The notes under the pieces: model-generated
Told to the model about the DNA's origin: nothing
Databases searched by the model: none
The model's input: the letters and a program-made list of their open reading frames with translations, nothing else
Part shown: positions 49,034 through 57,744 of the stretch, piece by piece
Numbering within the stretch: position 1 is the first letter of the stretch
Layout: the number at the start of each line of letters is the position of its first letter
Origin: Amycolatopsis sp. CA-126428
Lineage (GTDB): Bacteria; Actinomycetota; Actinomycetes; Mycobacteriales; Pseudonocardiaceae
NCBI RefSeq assembly: GCF_002904335.1
Contig: NZ_PPHF01000136.1
Location: 62,001 to 126,000, forward strand
Direction of reading: 5' to 3'
Length of the DNA stretch: 64,000 nt
Translations under genes and position numbers: made by a program

Positions 49034-49945
49034 TCAGTAGCGGTAGAACTTCTCGGCGCGGCCCTGCCGCACCAGCTTCAGCCACTGCAGGAACGCCTTC
49101 GGGTCGCGCTTCACGCCCACGAAGTACAGTCCGAAGCGGACGATCTCCAGCGCGCCGATCTTCCGCATGCCCGGCTGGGACAGCAGGTAGCCGCGGTTGC
49201 GGTAGGTGTAGTACCGCTTGACCTCGTTTTCCGGGTCCTGCGCGTGGAACTTGCCGCCCAGCATGGGCTTGAACTCGTCCGAGCCGTCCGGGTGCAGGTA
49301 CTTCGTCTTCAGCGACGTGCCGAACGGCAGCCCGGACCGGACCAGCCGCCGGTGCAGCTCCACCTCGTCGCCGCGGAAGAACAGCCGCAGGTCCGGCACG
49401 CCGACGACGTCCAAAGTGGACGCGCGGAAGAGCGCGCCGTTCATCAGGGACGCGATGCCGGGCAGGAAGTCGGCCCCCAGCTCGGACTGCGAACGCTTCC
49501 AGGTCAGGCCGCGGCGCAGCGGGAACGCCAGCTTGTCCGGCGCGTCGATGTTCGACACCACCGGCGAAATCTCGGCCAGGTCCCGCTTTTCCGCTTCCTC
49601 CAGCAGGATCGCGAGCACGTTCTCGTCGGCCGGGCGCCCGTCGTCGTCGGCCAGCCAGATCCAGTCCGCGCCCAGCGAGAGCGCGTGCAGCATGCCCAGC
49701 GCGAACCCGCCGGCGCCACCGAGGTTCCGGTGCGACGGCAGGTACGTGTGCGGCAGCGGGTAGTTCTCGACGACCTCGCGCGCGGAGTCGTCCGGCCCGT
49801 TGTCGACGACCACCAGGTGGTCGACCGGCCGGGTCTGGGCCGCGATGACCTTCAGCGAGTCCGCGAGCAGCTCCCGCCGGTGCCGCGTGACGACCACGCC
49901 GACGACCGCGCCGCCGGGCAGCTGCCGGGTCTCGCTGGCCATCAT
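49034..49945 (-). CDS. glfT1: Galactofuranosyltransferase GlfT1
   Basis: A 303-residue GT2-family enzyme that adds the first galactofuranose residues to the rhamnosyl-GlcNAc lipid linker before GlfT2 extends the chain. The GT-A start is GAVVGVVVTRHRRELLADSL; NLGGAGGFALGMLHAL and the DDD motif WLADDDGRPADEN (D100-D102) are shared with GlfT2, and FFRGDEVELHRRL contains the later acidic pair. The C-terminus KAFLQWLKLVRQGRAEKFYRY is typical. The ATG at 49945 overlaps the wzt stop. Gene order wzm-wzt-glfT1 matches the content of Rv3781-Rv3783. Confidence 0.95.
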   Translation of the reverse strand: MMASETRQLPGGAVVGVVVTRHRRELLADSLKVIAAQTRPVDHLVVVDNGPDDSAREVVENYPLPHTYLPSHRNLGGAGGFALGMLHALSLGADWIWLADDDGRPADENVLAILLEEAEKRDLAEISPVVSNIDAPDKLAFPLRRGLTWKRSQSELGADFLPGIASLMNGALFRASTLDVVGVPDLRLFFRGDEVELHRRLVRSGLPFGTSLKTKYLHPDGSDEFKPMLGGKFHAQDPENEVKRYYTYRNRGYLLSQPGMRKIGALEIVRFGLYFVGVKRDPKAFLQWLKLVRQGRAEKFYRY

Positions 49946-50757
49946 TCCCCGCCGTTCGTCATCGCCGCCGGCTCGATGCCGAAGCGCTCCAGGGTTTCCT
50001 GGCTCATGTTCTCGAAGGGGTCACGGCCCTTGTACGACGTCAGGACGTCCCGCAGCGAACCCTGTTGCTTGAGGTGCCCCTCGTCCATCCAGATGGCCGA
50101 GTCGCACAGTTCGAAGAGGAACTCGTCCGAGTGGCTGGCGAACACCAGGATGCCGGAGCGCTTGACGAGGTCCTTGAGCCGGTCGCGCGCCTTGTTGAGG
50201 AACGCCGCGTCGACCGCGCCGATGCCCTCGTCGAGGATGAGGATCTCGGGGTCGATCGACGTGACGACACCCAGCGCCAGCCGCACCCGCATACCCGTCG
50301 AGTACGTGCGCAGCGGCATCTGCAGGTAGTCGCCGAGCTCGGTGAACTCGGCGATGTCGTCGACCCGCTTCTCCATCTCCTTGGCGGTCATGCCGAGGAA
50401 GAGGCCGCGGATGATGATGTTCTCGACGCCGGAAATCTCGGGGTCCATGCCGATGCCGAGGTCGAACACCGGCGCGATCTTGCCCTTGATCCGCGACGAG
50501 CCGCGGGTCGGCTCGTAGATCCCGGCGAGCAGGCGCAGCAGCGTGGACTTGCCGGCGCCGTTGTGCCCGACCAGGCCGACGCGGTCGCCTTCACTCAGGT
50601 TGAGGGACACGTCGTGCAGGGCTTCGATGATCGGCACCTTGGTGTCGGTGCCGATCTTGCCGCCGACCTTGCCGAGGACCTTCTTCTTCATCGACCGCGT
50701 CTTCGCGTCGAAGATCGGGAAGTCGACGAACGCGTTGTGGACGTCAATGGAAACCAT
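49942..50757 (-). CDS. wzt: ABC transporter ATP-binding protein for galactan export
   Basis: A 271-residue nucleotide-binding subunit. Walker A is GHNGAGKST (64-72), the signature region is YSTGMRVRLALGV, and Walker B is ILILDEGIGAVDAAF. The N-terminal FPIFDAKTRSMKKKVLGKVG is typical of O-antigen/teichoic-acid exporter ATPases (Wzt/TagH/RfbE). There is no C-terminal carbohydrate-binding domain, as in the mycobacterial Rv3781 type. With the adjacent permease it moves the lipid-linked galactan across the membrane. It lies 3 bases from the permease stop and overlaps glfT1. Confidence 0.95.
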   Translation of the reverse strand: MVSIDVHNAFVDFPIFDAKTRSMKKKVLGKVGGKIGTDTKVPIIEALHDVSLNLSEGDRVGLVGHNGAGKSTLLRLLAGIYEPTRGSSRIKGKIAPVFDLGIGMDPEISGVENIIIRGLFLGMTAKEMEKRVDDIAEFTELGDYLQMPLRTYSTGMRVRLALGVVTSIDPEILILDEGIGAVDAAFLNKARDRLKDLVKRSGILVFASHSDEFLFELCDSAIWMDEGHLKQQGSLRDVLTSYKGRDPFENMSQETLERFGIEPAAMTNGGE

Positions 50758-50760
50758 GTG

Positions 50761-51711
50761 TCACACCCAATAGGAGACGCGGGCACGGTAGTTGCGCATC
50801 GCGACCAGCGCGAGAGCCCAACCGACGACGGTGATGGAGCCGACCACGATCCAGTTCCCCACGGAGAACTCCTGCCCCAGCAGCGGCGCGCGGACCACCT
50901 GCATGAAGTGGTAGAGCGGGTTGATCTTGACGATCGGCAGGATCCAGGAGGCGCCCTCGCGGGTGCCGCCGGTCATCAGCTGGTCCACCGGCCAGACGAT
51001 CGGCGTGCCGTAGAAGAGCAGCTGGATCAGCGAGTTGACGACCTGCGGGATGTCGCGGAAGCGGGTCGAGATGATGCCGAACAGCAGCGTCACCCAGGCG
51101 GCGTTGAGCGCCAGCAGCACGAAACCGGGGATGGCCAGCAGGATGTTCCAGCTGAGGCCCGGGTGGCAGATGTGGCCCGGGACGCACGACCCGTTGCCCA
51201 GCAGCGAGTACCTGTTGCTGAGCGCGCTGAAGAAGATCGCCAGCACGCCGACGTAGACGATCATGTTGTGGGCCAGCATCAGCGTCTGCCGCCACACCGT
51301 GCGCAGCATGTACACGCTCAGTGGCGCCGGGACCTGCTTGATCAGCCCCTCGTTCGCGATGAACGTCTCCATGCCCTCGGAGAGGCAGCCGCTGATGAAG
51401 CCCCAGATGATGAAGCCGGTGGAAATGTAGGGCAGGAACACCTCGACGGGCAGCTTGAACAGCTGTGAATACAGCAGCCCGAGCCCGAGCGCGAGGACGG
51501 CCTGGCTGATGGTGATCCAGAAGGGGCCGATCACCGAGCGGCGGTATCTCTGCTTGATGTCCTGCCAGCCCAGGTGACCCCAGAGCTCGCGGGCACTGAA
51601 TCCGGCCTTGATGTCGGCGAAGGCACGCGAGAACGTCTTGCTGTCCGACGTCGGGGGCGCCGAAGTCGTCACGGGTGAGTCTGCGGCCTGAACCGTGCTG
51701 GTGGCATGCAC
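50761..51711 (-). CDS. wzm: ABC-2 permease for galactan export
   Basis: A 316-residue membrane permease with a ~55-residue hydrophilic lead, the coupling segment WQDIKQRYRRSVIGPFWITI, and six hydrophobic helices. LLFYGTPIVWPVDQLM and INPLYHFMQVVRAPLLG are the conserved ABC-2/Wzm segments. It corresponds to Rv3783. A GTG at 51711 is the start. It heads the wzm-wzt-glfT1 operon, divergent from the pyruvyltransferase-like gene with a ~117-base shared control region. Confidence 0.95.
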   Translation of the reverse strand: MHATSTVQAADSPVTTSAPPTSDSKTFSRAFADIKAGFSARELWGHLGWQDIKQRYRRSVIGPFWITISQAVLALGLGLLYSQLFKLPVEVFLPYISTGFIIWGFISGCLSEGMETFIANEGLIKQVPAPLSVYMLRTVWRQTLMLAHNMIVYVGVLAIFFSALSNRYSLLGNGSCVPGHICHPGLSWNILLAIPGFVLLALNAAWVTLLFGIISTRFRDIPQVVNSLIQLLFYGTPIVWPVDQLMTGGTREGASWILPIVKINPLYHFMQVVRAPLLGQEFSVGNWIVVGSITVVGWALALVAMRNYRARVSYWV

Positions 51712-51828
51712 GAAGACGAGGGTACCGATGGGTCGTTCACCGGCCTGGCCACCCCGCCCGCAACACGTGCTCGCGGGGGGCGCGAAGGTGACCTGGATTA
51801 CAGTCCGTCACACCGTACGATTCGCCGC

Positions 51829-53067
51829 ATGGCGGTCGCTCCCGGTGAGAATTCGTCGACGAAGTCGGCCCAGCGTGCTCTCTATTACCTGGTGGCTCCG
51901 GTGGGGCACCCCAATTACGGCGACGAGCTCATCGCGGCGAGCTGGCTCGGCGAGCTGGCCGCGATGGCTCCGGACGCCGACGTCTGGGTGGACACGCACT
52001 CTCCGGGGCCCGCGGCGGTCCTGCTGGACGGCATCCACCCCCGGGCGAAGTTCACCGACACGCTGTGGCGGTTGTGCTGGGAGGCGCCGTCGGAAGAGCC
52101 GTGGCAGGTGGCCGCCTGGGTGCGCGAAGCGGTGCACAACCCCGGCATGATGCCTCGCCTGCACAGCGGGATCGAGCTGCTCGCGACCGCCGACGTCGTG
52201 CACGTCGTCGGCGGCGGCTACATCAACAAGCTGTGGCCGAAGCAGCTCGGCCTGCTCGCCGGCGCCGCCGCGGCGGTGGAACGGTCCGGTGGCCGCGCCG
52301 CGATGACCGGGCACGGTCTCGTGCCGGCCTGCGAAGACGTCACGCCCCTGCTGCTGAGCCTGCTGGACCACTTCGACGTCGTGGAGGTCCGCGACGAAGC
52401 ATCGGCGGCCCTCGTCGACGTGCAGCCCGGGATCGACGACGCGTTCCTGGACATCGGCCCGCACCGCTACGAGGCCGCCGAGGACCAGCCGGAGGTGATG
52501 CTGTGCCTCCAGTCCGACCTCGTCGAGGTCGGCATCGGCAAGCTGGCGGGCGCGGTGCTGTCCATGCTGCGCGCCTGGAAGGTGCCGCCGGAGCGCGTCG
52601 GGGTCGTCGAAGGGGTGCCCCGCGTCGACCGCGAGGTGTTCGCCCTGCTGGAGCGCGAGCTGCCCGGTGCCCGGTTCTACCCGTTTTCCCACATCTGGGC
52701 GCACGGCCTGCCGGCCAACTCCCACCAGACGTGGATTTCCACCCGCTTCCACATCCACATGCTGGCGGCCGCGGCCGGCGCGTCCGGGGTGGCGGTGTCC
52801 ATCAACCCCGACTATTACGCGACGAAGCACCGCTCACTGGCGGCGCTGGGCTCGAACTGGACGGTGCTGGAGGATCTCACCCAGGTGCCGGACCGCCCCA
52901 CGGCCGGGGGCTATCCGGCGGACACCCTCGCGCACCTGCGACGGGCCAAGGTCGAGATCGCGAAGACGGTATACGCCCCGGTAGCGCGTCGGATTCCCGA
53001 GAGCGCTTCGGATGAACCGCAGCCGGAGTCGTTCCGGCGTCGCTGGTCGAGGCGGATCCTCGGCTGA
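51829..53067 (+). CDS. Polysaccharide pyruvyltransferase-fold protein
   Basis: A 412-residue protein of the CsaB/polysaccharide pyruvyltransferase family, which attaches ketal-linked pyruvate to envelope sugars. Supporting segments are LVAPVGHPNYGDELIAASWL near the N-terminus (the G-N-x-G-D-E pattern), VVHVVGGGYINKLW, a second domain beginning VMLCLQSDLVEVGIG, and WISTRFHIHMLAAAAGASGV, carrying the R-x-H motif of the active site. The ATG at 51829 is chosen because the upstream extension crosses the wzm promoter. Divergent to galactan export genes, it may modify the same glycan; that acceptor is inferred. Confidence 0.8.
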   Translation: MAVAPGENSSTKSAQRALYYLVAPVGHPNYGDELIAASWLGELAAMAPDADVWVDTHSPGPAAVLLDGIHPRAKFTDTLWRLCWEAPSEEPWQVAAWVREAVHNPGMMPRLHSGIELLATADVVHVVGGGYINKLWPKQLGLLAGAAAAVERSGGRAAMTGHGLVPACEDVTPLLLSLLDHFDVVEVRDEASAALVDVQPGIDDAFLDIGPHRYEAAEDQPEVMLCLQSDLVEVGIGKLAGAVLSMLRAWKVPPERVGVVEGVPRVDREVFALLERELPGARFYPFSHIWAHGLPANSHQTWISTRFHIHMLAAAAGASGVAVSINPDYYATKHRSLAALGSNWTVLEDLTQVPDRPTAGGYPADTLAHLRRAKVEIAKTVYAPVARRIPESASDEPQPESFRRRWSRRILG

Positions 53068-53107
53068 GCGGTTGTCCGGGGTGGCCGCAGGCGTCCACCG
53101 CCCCTAG

Positions 53108-53150
53108 TTGTCCACAGAGGTTGTCCACAGGCCCTCCGGTCTGTGGACAA
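53108..53150. terminator. Three DnaA-box-like sequences forming a hairpin between convergent genes
   Basis: TTGTCCACA occurs at 53108-53116 and 53121-53129, and its complement TGTGGACAA at 53142-53150. The second and third boxes form a perfect 10-bp stem (TTGTCCACAG with CTGTGGACAA). It lies 41 bases after the pyruvyltransferase-like stop and 9 bases before the bpa stop, so it may be a bidirectional terminator, a DnaA-binding cluster, or both. Confidence 0.55.
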
Positions 53151-53159
53151 CCCCGGCCG

Positions 53160-53732
53160 TCAGAGGTACTGGCCCGTTCCCGAGATTCCCGGTCCGTGCT
53201 CGTGCCCGTGGCCGACCGCGCCCGAAGGGCCCGCCGGCAACCCGCGCCGCATCTGCTCCAGCTGGACGCGGGCGGCCATCTGCTGGGCGAACAGGGCCGT
53301 CTGGATTCCGCTGAACAGCCCCTCCAGCCAGCCCACCAGCTGGGCCTGGGCGATCCGCAGCTCCGCGTCCGACGGCGTCGAGTCGTCGGTGAACGGGCGG
53401 ACCAGCCGCTCCAGCTCGTCCTGGAGCTCCGGCGCCAGCGCCTTCTCCAGCTCGCGGATCGACGTCTGGTGGATCTCGCGCACCCGCGTGCGGGAGGCGT
53501 CGTCCAGCGGGGCCGCCCGGACCTCCTCCAGCAGCTGCTTGATCATCGTGCCGATGCGCATCACCTTCGCCGGCTCTTCGACGAGGTCACCCACCGACTC
53601 GGGGTGCTCGGCGCCGGCGTCGGGGGAGGGCAGCTGCGTGGCGCCGACCGGCGTGCCGTCCGGTCCGACTACCACCACCTGGGGTGAAGATTCCTGGCCC
53701 GGGTCACCCGCTGTGAAGTTCGGCTCGGTCAT
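53160..53732 (-). CDS. bpa: Bacterial proteasome activator Bpa (PafE)
   Basis: A 190-residue ATP-independent activator of the 20S proteasome. The core EPAKVMRIGTMIKQLLEEVR, the segment PSDAELRIAQAQLVGWLEGL and TALFAQQMAARVQLEQMRRG are nearly identical to M. tuberculosis Rv3780. The C-terminus is GQYL, the tail with penultimate Tyr that docks in the proteasome alpha ring, preceded by a His/Gly-rich flexible segment. The ATG at 53732 has a GGAG ribosome site at correct spacing; an ATG three codons upstream (53741) lacks one. Its presence implies a 20S proteasome elsewhere in the genome. Confidence 0.96.
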   Translation of the reverse strand: MTEPNFTAGDPGQESSPQVVVVGPDGTPVGATQLPSPDAGAEHPESVGDLVEEPAKVMRIGTMIKQLLEEVRAAPLDDASRTRVREIHQTSIRELEKALAPELQDELERLVRPFTDDSTPSDAELRIAQAQLVGWLEGLFSGIQTALFAQQMAARVQLEQMRRGLPAGPSGAVGHGHEHGPGISGTGQYL

Positions 53733-53875
53733 GTGCTCCATCCTGGCTTGCGTTCGACACGCTCCGCGACACCCACGGGGTGTCCGTCTCCGAGCGTAGC
53801 GGCTCCGAGGGTTCCCGGTGGCTCTCCACCCAACCCCGGACGCACGGCGAAACCGCACGTCCGTACGGTGTCCCC

Positions 53876-55075
53876 ATGGCGTTCGACGTCGCTCGTATCC
53901 GTGGGCTCTTTCCCGCGCTGGGTGACGGCTGGATTCACTTCGACGGCGCCGCCGGAATGCTGGTCCCGGAACAGGTCGCATCGGCCGTTTCCACGGCGAT
54001 GCGCGCCCCGGTGTCCGGGCCGGGCGGAGCGTTTCCGGCCTCACAACGCGCGGAAAGCATCGTGACCGCGGCCCGCCGGGCCGTGGCCGACCTGGTCGGG
54101 GCCGACCCGGCCGCCGTCGTGCTCGGGCCGAGCGCGCCGGTGATGCTGCGCCGGCTCGTCGACGCGCTCGCCGAGCGCTGGACCATCGGCGACGAACTCG
54201 TCGTCTCGAGGCTCGACGAGCAGGCGAACCTCGCGCCGTGGCAGCGCGCCGCCAAGCGGGTCGGGGCCGTCATCCGCTGGGGCGAGATCGACATCGAGAC
54301 CTGCGAGCTGCCCGCGTGGCAGTACGAGCAGCTCGTGTCGGCGCGCACCAAGGCCGTCGCCGTCACGCTCGCGTCCGGTTCCGTCGGCACCCGGCCGGAC
54401 GTGCCGACGATCATCGAGTTCGCCAAGCGGGTCGGCGCGCTCGTCGTCGTCGACGCCACCTACGCCGCACCCTTCCTGCCGCTGGACATCAACGCGCTCG
54501 GCGCCGACGTCATGGTCGTGTCCGCGCAGGCCTGGGGCGGTCCGTCGGTGGGCGCGCTGGTCTTCCGCGACCCCGAGCTGATCGAGCGGATCCCGCCGGC
54601 GTCGCTCGACCCGATGGCCCGCGGCGCCGCCCGGCTGGAGCTCGGCCCGCACGCCTACCCGCTGCTGGCCGGGCTGATCGCGTCGATCGACTACCTCTCC
54701 GGCCTCGACGACGCCGCCACCGGCTCGCGGCGCGAGCGCCTGGTCACCTCGCTCGGGTCGGCGAAGTCCTACCACGCCGGGCTGCTCGCGCAGCTGTCCA
54801 CCGAACTGCTGTCGCTGCGGCACATCATGGTCATCGGCAACGCCATGCGCCGGATCCCCGCGCTCGCCTTCGCCGTCGCCGGCAAGAAGTCGCCCGAGGT
54901 CGCCGAGTACCTGGCCAAGCAGGGCTTGTGTGCCTTCGCCGACGACGGCACGAGCGGCGTCTTCGCGTCACTCGGCGTCGGAGAAGTGGGCGGCGCCGTG
55001 CGGATCGGGCTCGCCCACTACTCCAACGTCTTCGAGATCAACCAGCTCGTGCGGGTGCTCGACGAACTGCGCTGA
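53876..55075 (+). CDS. Class V aminotransferase/cysteine-desulfurase-fold protein lacking the PLP lysine
   Basis: A 399-residue protein of the cysteine desulfurase-like (class V) fold, corresponding in place to mycobacterial Rv3778c. N-terminal GWIHFDGAAGMLVPEQV resembles the usual D-N-A-A-T start, and VGALVVVDATYAAPFLPLDI supplies the cofactor Asp. At the site where SufS/IscS-like enzymes have S-x-H-K, the sequence reads VMVVSAQAWGGPSVGALVF: both His and Lys are missing and no nearby lysine replaces them. It may therefore bind PLP without a Schiff base or have lost catalysis. ATG at 53876; divergent to bpa. Confidence 0.85.
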   Translation: MAFDVARIRGLFPALGDGWIHFDGAAGMLVPEQVASAVSTAMRAPVSGPGGAFPASQRAESIVTAARRAVADLVGADPAAVVLGPSAPVMLRRLVDALAERWTIGDELVVSRLDEQANLAPWQRAAKRVGAVIRWGEIDIETCELPAWQYEQLVSARTKAVAVTLASGSVGTRPDVPTIIEFAKRVGALVVVDATYAAPFLPLDINALGADVMVVSAQAWGGPSVGALVFRDPELIERIPPASLDPMARGAARLELGPHAYPLLAGLIASIDYLSGLDDAATGSRRERLVTSLGSAKSYHAGLLAQLSTELLSLRHIMVIGNAMRRIPALAFAVAGKKSPEVAEYLAKQGLCAFADDGTSGVFASLGVGEVGGAVRIGLAHYSNVFEINQLVRVLDELR

Positions 55076-55080
55076 CGCAG

Positions 55081-56058
55081 TCAGGACTTCGCGGCCAGCA
55101 GGACCTTGCCGAAGACGCTGCCCTCTTCGAGGATCCGGTGCGCGGTCGCGGCTTCGGCCATCGGCACGACCTGGCCGACGATCGGCTTGACGAGCCCCTC
55201 GGCGACCAGCGGCCACAGGCGCTCGCGGACGTCGGCGACGATCGCCGCCTTCTGGTCGAGCGGCCGGAACCGCAGGCCCGCGGCGAACACCGAAGCCCGC
55301 TTGCCCAGCAGCGTGCCGACGTTCAGCTCGCCCTTGACCCCGCCCTGCATGCCGATGATGACCAGCCGCCCGTCCTGCTGCAGCGCGTCGACGTTGCGGC
55401 CCAGGTAGGACGCGCCCATGTTGTCGAGGATGACGTTCGCGCCACCCGTTTCCTTCTTGAGGACCTCGACGAAGTCCTGGTCCTTGTAGTTGATCGTGAT
55501 GTCGGCGCCGAGCTGGCGGCAGCTTTCGAGCCGGTCCGGCGAGCCCGCGGTGACGGCGACGGTGGCGCCCAGCGCCTTGCCGACCTGGATGGCGTGCGTG
55601 CCGATGCCGCCGGCGCCGCCGTGGACCAGCAGCACCTCGCCTTCGGTGAGCTTCGCGTGCATCAGGACGTTCGCCCACACCGTGCAGGCCACCTCGGGCA
55701 ACGCGGCCGCGGTGATCAGGTCGATCTCGCCCGGCACCGGCAGCAGCTGCCCCGCCGGGACGACGGCCTTCTCCGCGTAGCCGCCGCCGGAAAGCAGGGC
55801 GCAGACCTCGTCGCCGACGTTCCAGCCGGTCACGCCTTCGCCGAGTTCCGCGATCGTGCCGGAGCACTCGAGGCCGAGGATTTCGCTCGCGCCGGGCGGC
55901 GGCGGGTACTGGCCCTGGCGCTGCAGCAGATCCGCGCGGTTCACCGCGCTCGCCGCGACCTCCAGCAGCACCTCGCCGGGGCCGGGCCGCGGATCCGGCA
56001 CCTCCGCCCACTCGAGAACGTCCGGGTCACCTGGTTCACGGATGGTGATCGCGTACAT
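55081..56058 (-). CDS. NAD(P)H:quinone oxidoreductase, MDR superfamily (Rv3777-like)
   Basis: A 325-residue medium-chain reductase without zinc. The N-terminal catalytic domain starts MYAITIREPGDPDVLEWAEV and includes NRADLLQRQGQYPPPPGASE, the quinone-reductase signature. The NADP-binding motif is VLLVHGGAGGIGTHAIQVGK at about residue 143, followed by LDNMGASYLGRNVDALQQDG. It corresponds to Rv3777 in the mycobacterial block. The ATG at 56058 is used because the extension reaches the promoter of the divergent peptidase. It converges tightly with the class-V-fold gene. Confidence 0.92.
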   Translation of the reverse strand: MYAITIREPGDPDVLEWAEVPDPRPGPGEVLLEVAASAVNRADLLQRQGQYPPPPGASEILGLECSGTIAELGEGVTGWNVGDEVCALLSGGGYAEKAVVPAGQLLPVPGEIDLITAAALPEVACTVWANVLMHAKLTEGEVLLVHGGAGGIGTHAIQVGKALGATVAVTAGSPDRLESCRQLGADITINYKDQDFVEVLKKETGGANVILDNMGASYLGRNVDALQQDGRLVIIGMQGGVKGELNVGTLLGKRASVFAAGLRFRPLDQKAAIVADVRERLWPLVAEGLVKPIVGQVVPMAEAATAHRILEEGSVFGKVLLAAKS

Positions 56059-56139
56059 GTGTCGACTGTATACCGGCGGTGAAGTTCCCGCCGAAAGGCG
56101 CATTGACGGACTTCGCATATCGAACAAAGGTGAGCAACC

Positions 56140-57681
56140 ATGTCACCCTTTAGAACGAAATTTCTCCCGCCGCTGGCCTTGGCCGCCGGCGCGACGCTGG
56201 TGCTCGGCCTGACCCCGGCCGCCGCCGCGAACACCGTTCCCGACGGGCCGGCCCTGGCGAAGCAGCTCGTCAAGAAGGTCGACGCCAACGGCGTCAACCG
56301 GCACCTGATCGCGCTCCAGCGCATCGCCGACACCAACGGTGGCACGCGGGCGGCGAGCACCGAGGGCCACAAGAAGTCCGCCGAGTACATCGCGACCAAG
56401 CTCGAGGCGGCCGGCTTCCAGGTCACCCGCCAGGAGTTCCCGTTCACCTACTCGCAGACCCTGGCCGAGAAGCTGACCGCGGGCGGCGCGAACGTCCCGG
56501 TCATCGCCATGGAGTACACGACGTCGACGCCGGTCGGCGGCATCACCGCGCCGCTCGCCGTGATCGCCGTCGACGACACCAGCGGCTGCGAGGCCACCGA
56601 CTACACCGCGGACGTCGCGGGCAAGATCGCGCTGATCAAGCGCGGCGGCTGCTCGTTCGCGCAGAAGCAGCAGACGGCCGCGGCCGCGGGGGCGATCGGC
56701 GCGATCGTCTACAACAACACCGACGGCGCCCTGAACGGGACGCTCGGGGGCCCGGAGAACGCGAAGATCCCGACCGGGGGCGTGACGGCGGCCGCGGGGG
56801 CGCAGCTGGCCACGCTCGGCGGGCAGAACGTGACGCTGGAGCTGCGGGCCTTCCAGGAGGCCCGGACCAGCTACAACGTCATCGCCGAGACCAAGACCGG
56901 GCGCAAGGACAACGTCGTGATGCTGGGGTCGCACCTCGACAGCGTCCCGGCCGGCCCGGGCATCAACGACAACGGTTCCGGCTCGGCGACCCTGCTCGAG
57001 ACCGCGCTGCAGCTGGGGAGCAGCCCGAAGGTCAACAACGGCGTGCGCTTCGGCTTCTGGAGCGCGGAGGAGTTCGGCCTGATCGGCTCGACCTACTACG
57101 TCGACCAGCTGACGTTCGAGCAGCAGCTCGACATCGCGCTGTACCTCAACTTCGACATGATCGGCTCGCCGAACGCCGGCTACTTCGCCTACGACGGGGA
57201 CAACTCCGACGGCGTCGGCGCGGGCGCGGGCCCGTACGGCTCGGCGCAGATCGAGAAGACCTTCGTCGACTTCATGCAGGCCGCGCGGGGCGTGTCCCTC
57301 GAGGGCACCGACTTCACCGGCCGCTCGGACTACGGCGAGTTCATCGCCGTCGGCATCCCGGCCGGCGGCCTGGACACCGGCGCCGAGGTGCTGAAGACCC
57401 CGGCGCAGGCGGCGAAGTGGGGCGGCACGGCCGGCATCGCGTTCGACCCGTGCTACCACCAGGCCTGCGACAACCTGGGCAACATCGACCGGGTCGCGCT
57501 GGACCGCAACGCCGACGGCGTCGCGTGGGCCCTCGGCGTCTACGCGACGAGCACCGAGAGCGTCAACGGCGTCCAGCCGGGCAAGGCCAAGGCGGCCAAG
57601 CAGAAGGCCGCCGAACGCGGTGCGCAGCGGAACTTCTCCGCCCGCGCCGTGGCCGGTGACCCGCACGCGCTGACTGCCTGA
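56140..57681 (+). CDS. Secreted M28 aminopeptidase with PA domain
   Basis: A 513-residue exported zinc aminopeptidase resembling Streptomyces griseus aminopeptidase family members. A Sec signal peptide covers residues 1 to about 29 (FLPPLALAAGATLVLGL, then AAAA). A protease-associated domain occupies about 130-245 (IALIKRGGCSFAQKQQTAAA). M28 metal ligands are in VMLGSHLDSVPAGPGINDNG, the catalytic Glu in FGFWSAEEFGLIGS, then NFDMIGSPNAG and FDPCYHQACDNLGN. The last ~40 residues are Lys/Ala-rich and may be a processed propeptide or wall-binding tail. It is followed by a perfect terminator. Confidence 0.93.
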   Translation: MSPFRTKFLPPLALAAGATLVLGLTPAAAANTVPDGPALAKQLVKKVDANGVNRHLIALQRIADTNGGTRAASTEGHKKSAEYIATKLEAAGFQVTRQEFPFTYSQTLAEKLTAGGANVPVIAMEYTTSTPVGGITAPLAVIAVDDTSGCEATDYTADVAGKIALIKRGGCSFAQKQQTAAAAGAIGAIVYNNTDGALNGTLGGPENAKIPTGGVTAAAGAQLATLGGQNVTLELRAFQEARTSYNVIAETKTGRKDNVVMLGSHLDSVPAGPGINDNGSGSATLLETALQLGSSPKVNNGVRFGFWSAEEFGLIGSTYYVDQLTFEQQLDIALYLNFDMIGSPNAGYFAYDGDNSDGVGAGAGPYGSAQIEKTFVDFMQAARGVSLEGTDFTGRSDYGEFIAVGIPAGGLDTGAEVLKTPAQAAKWGGTAGIAFDPCYHQACDNLGNIDRVALDRNADGVAWALGVYATSTESVNGVQPGKAKAAKQKAAERGAQRNFSARAVAGDPHALTA

Positions 57682-57687
57682 CCCCGG

Positions 57688-57733
57688 GTCGTGAGTGGTA
57701 AGGCGGGTTCTAACCCGCCTTACCACTCACGAC
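57688..57733. terminator. Perfect 22-bp hairpin between convergent peptidase genes
   Basis: Arms 57688-57709 and 57712-57733 are exact complements with only two bases between. It starts six bases after the aminopeptidase stop and ends 11 bases before the metallopeptidase stop, so it serves both genes. Confidence 0.9.
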
Positions 57734-57744
57734 GGGTTTGGCCG

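Noticed and set aside
53108..53150. Chromosomal origin of replication.
   Set aside because: Only three boxes are present and no dnaA, dnaN or AT-rich unwinding region is nearby.
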